From RH-AL1 sp050013235 (GTDB taxonomy: Bacteria; Pseudomonadota; Alphaproteobacteria; Rhizobiales; Beijerinckiaceae), in the NCBI GenBank assembly GCA_050013235.1, contig JBEKFQ010000147.1:1-5045 (forward strand): a stretch of 5,045 bases of DNA, written 5' to 3'. Each line of letters opens with the position of its first letter. Position 1 is the first letter of the stretch. The notes under the pieces are model-generated. The model was given only the letters and a program-made list of their open reading frames with translations, had not been told where the DNA came from and searched no databases. The position numbers were made by a program, and so were the translations under genes. Below are positions 4,539 to 5,045 of this stretch, piece by piece.

Positions 4539-4689
4539 CGAGGCCGTGTTAAAACTCCGCTTTCGCCTGAAAACGGACGCGCTTAGCAGGATTTTCGGCG
4601 ATCGGTCTGCCTCTGCTCGGTCAGAATGCTCGAAAAATCGACGAAAATCAGCATGGCCCGTCGCTCGCCAAAGTTTTCACACGGCCTCG
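4539..4689. mobile_element. MITE-like foldback element, 151 bp, with 18-bp terminal inverted repeats
   Basis: The left end (4539-4556, CGAGGCCGTGTTAAAACT) and right end (4672-4689, AGTTTTCACACGGCCTCG) are inverted repeats matching at 17 of 18 positions. A second nested inverted repeat lies inside: GATTTTCGGCGAT (4590-4602) against ATCGACGAAAATC (4637-4649), 12 of 13, almost on the same centre. The interior has no transposase ORF. This is the form of a miniature inverted-repeat element made from the two ends of an insertion sequence after internal deletion. The parent IS family is not identified. Flanking bases CCGA and TCGA could be an imperfect 4-base duplication if the element proper is 4542-4686, but this is weak. 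Confidence 0.6.
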
Positions 4690-4747
4690 ACGGCGGCACG
4701 TTGTCCGGACTGGCCGACAAGGGCGCGACCAATCTGATCTGAACCCG

Positions 4748-4845
4748 GTGCTCCATAGTGCGCGGGACTTTAGGGCCGACGTGGTCGAACTGCTGCACAT
4801 CAGCCGCGGGGAGAAGGCCAAGGAGGTCGCGTAATGGCCGCCTGA
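4748..4845 (+). other. Orphan gene end with coupled but aborted downstream start
   Basis: The frame ending at TAA 4832-4834 reads RDFRADVVELLHISRGEKAKEVA over its last 23 residues. Most of its codons from 4748 on end in G or C, so it looks like the true C-terminus of a lost gene, not recognised. It contains a perfect AAGGAGG Shine-Dalgarno (4818-4824), and the TAA overlaps an ATG as TAATG (ATG 4833-4835... reading GCC GCC TGA), so a translationally coupled second gene once started here but is now three codons long. Another short coding-like stretch in a different frame, LDGGTLSGLADKGATNLI, ends at TGA 4740-4742. This suggests that the upstream sequence is itself broken by a frameshift or junction. 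Confidence 0.25.
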
Positions 4846-4935
4846 GCAAGCGCAGCCGGGTGTCTCAAAACCGTGCCGCAGTACATGAGTATATTCCGAG
4901 CCTAGCACAAAGCGTTCGCGAGAGCTTAGCGCCCG

Positions 4936-5045
4936 TCAGGAAACAAACGCTTCACGTAATTGGGCTGAAGGAGCGATCGTATAGTTCCATTCGCCGTGGA
5001 AATCGGCGCGTTGGATGTTGAGGCTTTTCATTTCGTCGTTTGAGA
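4936..5045 (-). CDS. ISAzo13-family transposase, C-terminal end (partial at window edge)
   Basis: On the minus strand the frame entering from the right edge reads 35 residues to a TGA at 4938-4936. It includes SNDEMKSLNIQRADFHGEWN followed by YTIAP. The D/E-F-H-G-E/D-W-N-Y-T-I block after an S-D/N-x-E-M-x-x-L-N-I segment is the typical end of ISAzo13-family (Rhodopirellula-type DDE) transposases, which cut and join DNA at the ends of their element. The start lies beyond 5045, so whether the gene is whole cannot be judged. The element's outer end should lie in the roughly 60-100 bases left of 4936, perhaps near 4858-4875. There a GGTGTCTCAAAACC-like stretch begins right after the aborted gene start, but no partner end is in the window to confirm it. 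Confidence 0.7.
   Translation of the reverse strand, partial: SNDEMKSLNIQRADFHGEWNYTIAPSAQLREAFVS

Overview
The window looks like an accessory, insertion-sequence-worn stretch of an alphaproteobacterial genome, most likely from the Rhizobiales. The closest resemblance by eye is to Bradyrhizobium and Rhodopseudomonas, but that placement is an inference from remembered family sequences, not a search. Supporting signs are GC-rich third codon positions in the real genes, an Fe-type superoxide dismutase, a small secreted two-cysteine protein and a GYD-domain protein of the kinds seen there, IS21-type and ISAzo13-type transposase debris, and a site matching the FixK/FNR half-site pattern TTGA-N6-TCAA. 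There are no rRNA or tRNA genes, no CRISPR array, and no long intact operon.

Layout. Bases 1-520 hold the broken C-terminal part of an AI-2E (PerM-like) family transporter that lost both its N-terminus and its last segment. Bases 521-861 hold no gene, but contain a candidate FixK/FNR promoter ahead of a 70-residue His/Ala-rich protein (862-1074, +). Bases 1075-1419 carry no recognised gene, but do contain a 16-bp perfect palindrome and a 16-bp-arm inverted repeat. On the minus strand from about 2700 to 1420 lie a small secreted protein (2698-2435), a degraded IS21-family istA remnant (about 2424-2048) and the Fe superoxide dismutase (2019-1420). The istA remnant sits about 10 bases from one gene and about 28 bases from the other, so it appears to have replaced the native upstream region of the dismutase.

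On the plus strand follow a GYD-domain gene with a damaged N-terminus (2913-3152), a run of three palindromes of which the first looks like a terminator (3174-3240), and a 140-residue protein of unknown function with a hydrophobic stretch (3308-3730). From 3731 to the end the window is mostly non-coding or decayed. It holds an 18-bp perfect palindrome (4035-4052), a small ORF that may be the end of a frameshifted gene (4066/4199-4351), a 151-bp MITE-like foldback element (4539-4689), and an orphan gene end whose stop overlaps an ATG behind a perfect Shine-Dalgarno (4818-4845). The last feature is the C-terminus of an ISAzo13-family transposase running in from the right edge on the minus strand (5045-4936).

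How it fits together. The intact genes look like small, independently transcribed stress or low-oxygen accessory genes (dismutase, His-rich protein, secreted small protein, GYD protein) scattered among broken IS elements. I do not see a single new multi-gene system. The most rewarding points are regulatory and structural: the FixK-type promoter, the dismutase joined to an istA remnant, the 18-bp operator-like palindrome and the foldback element.
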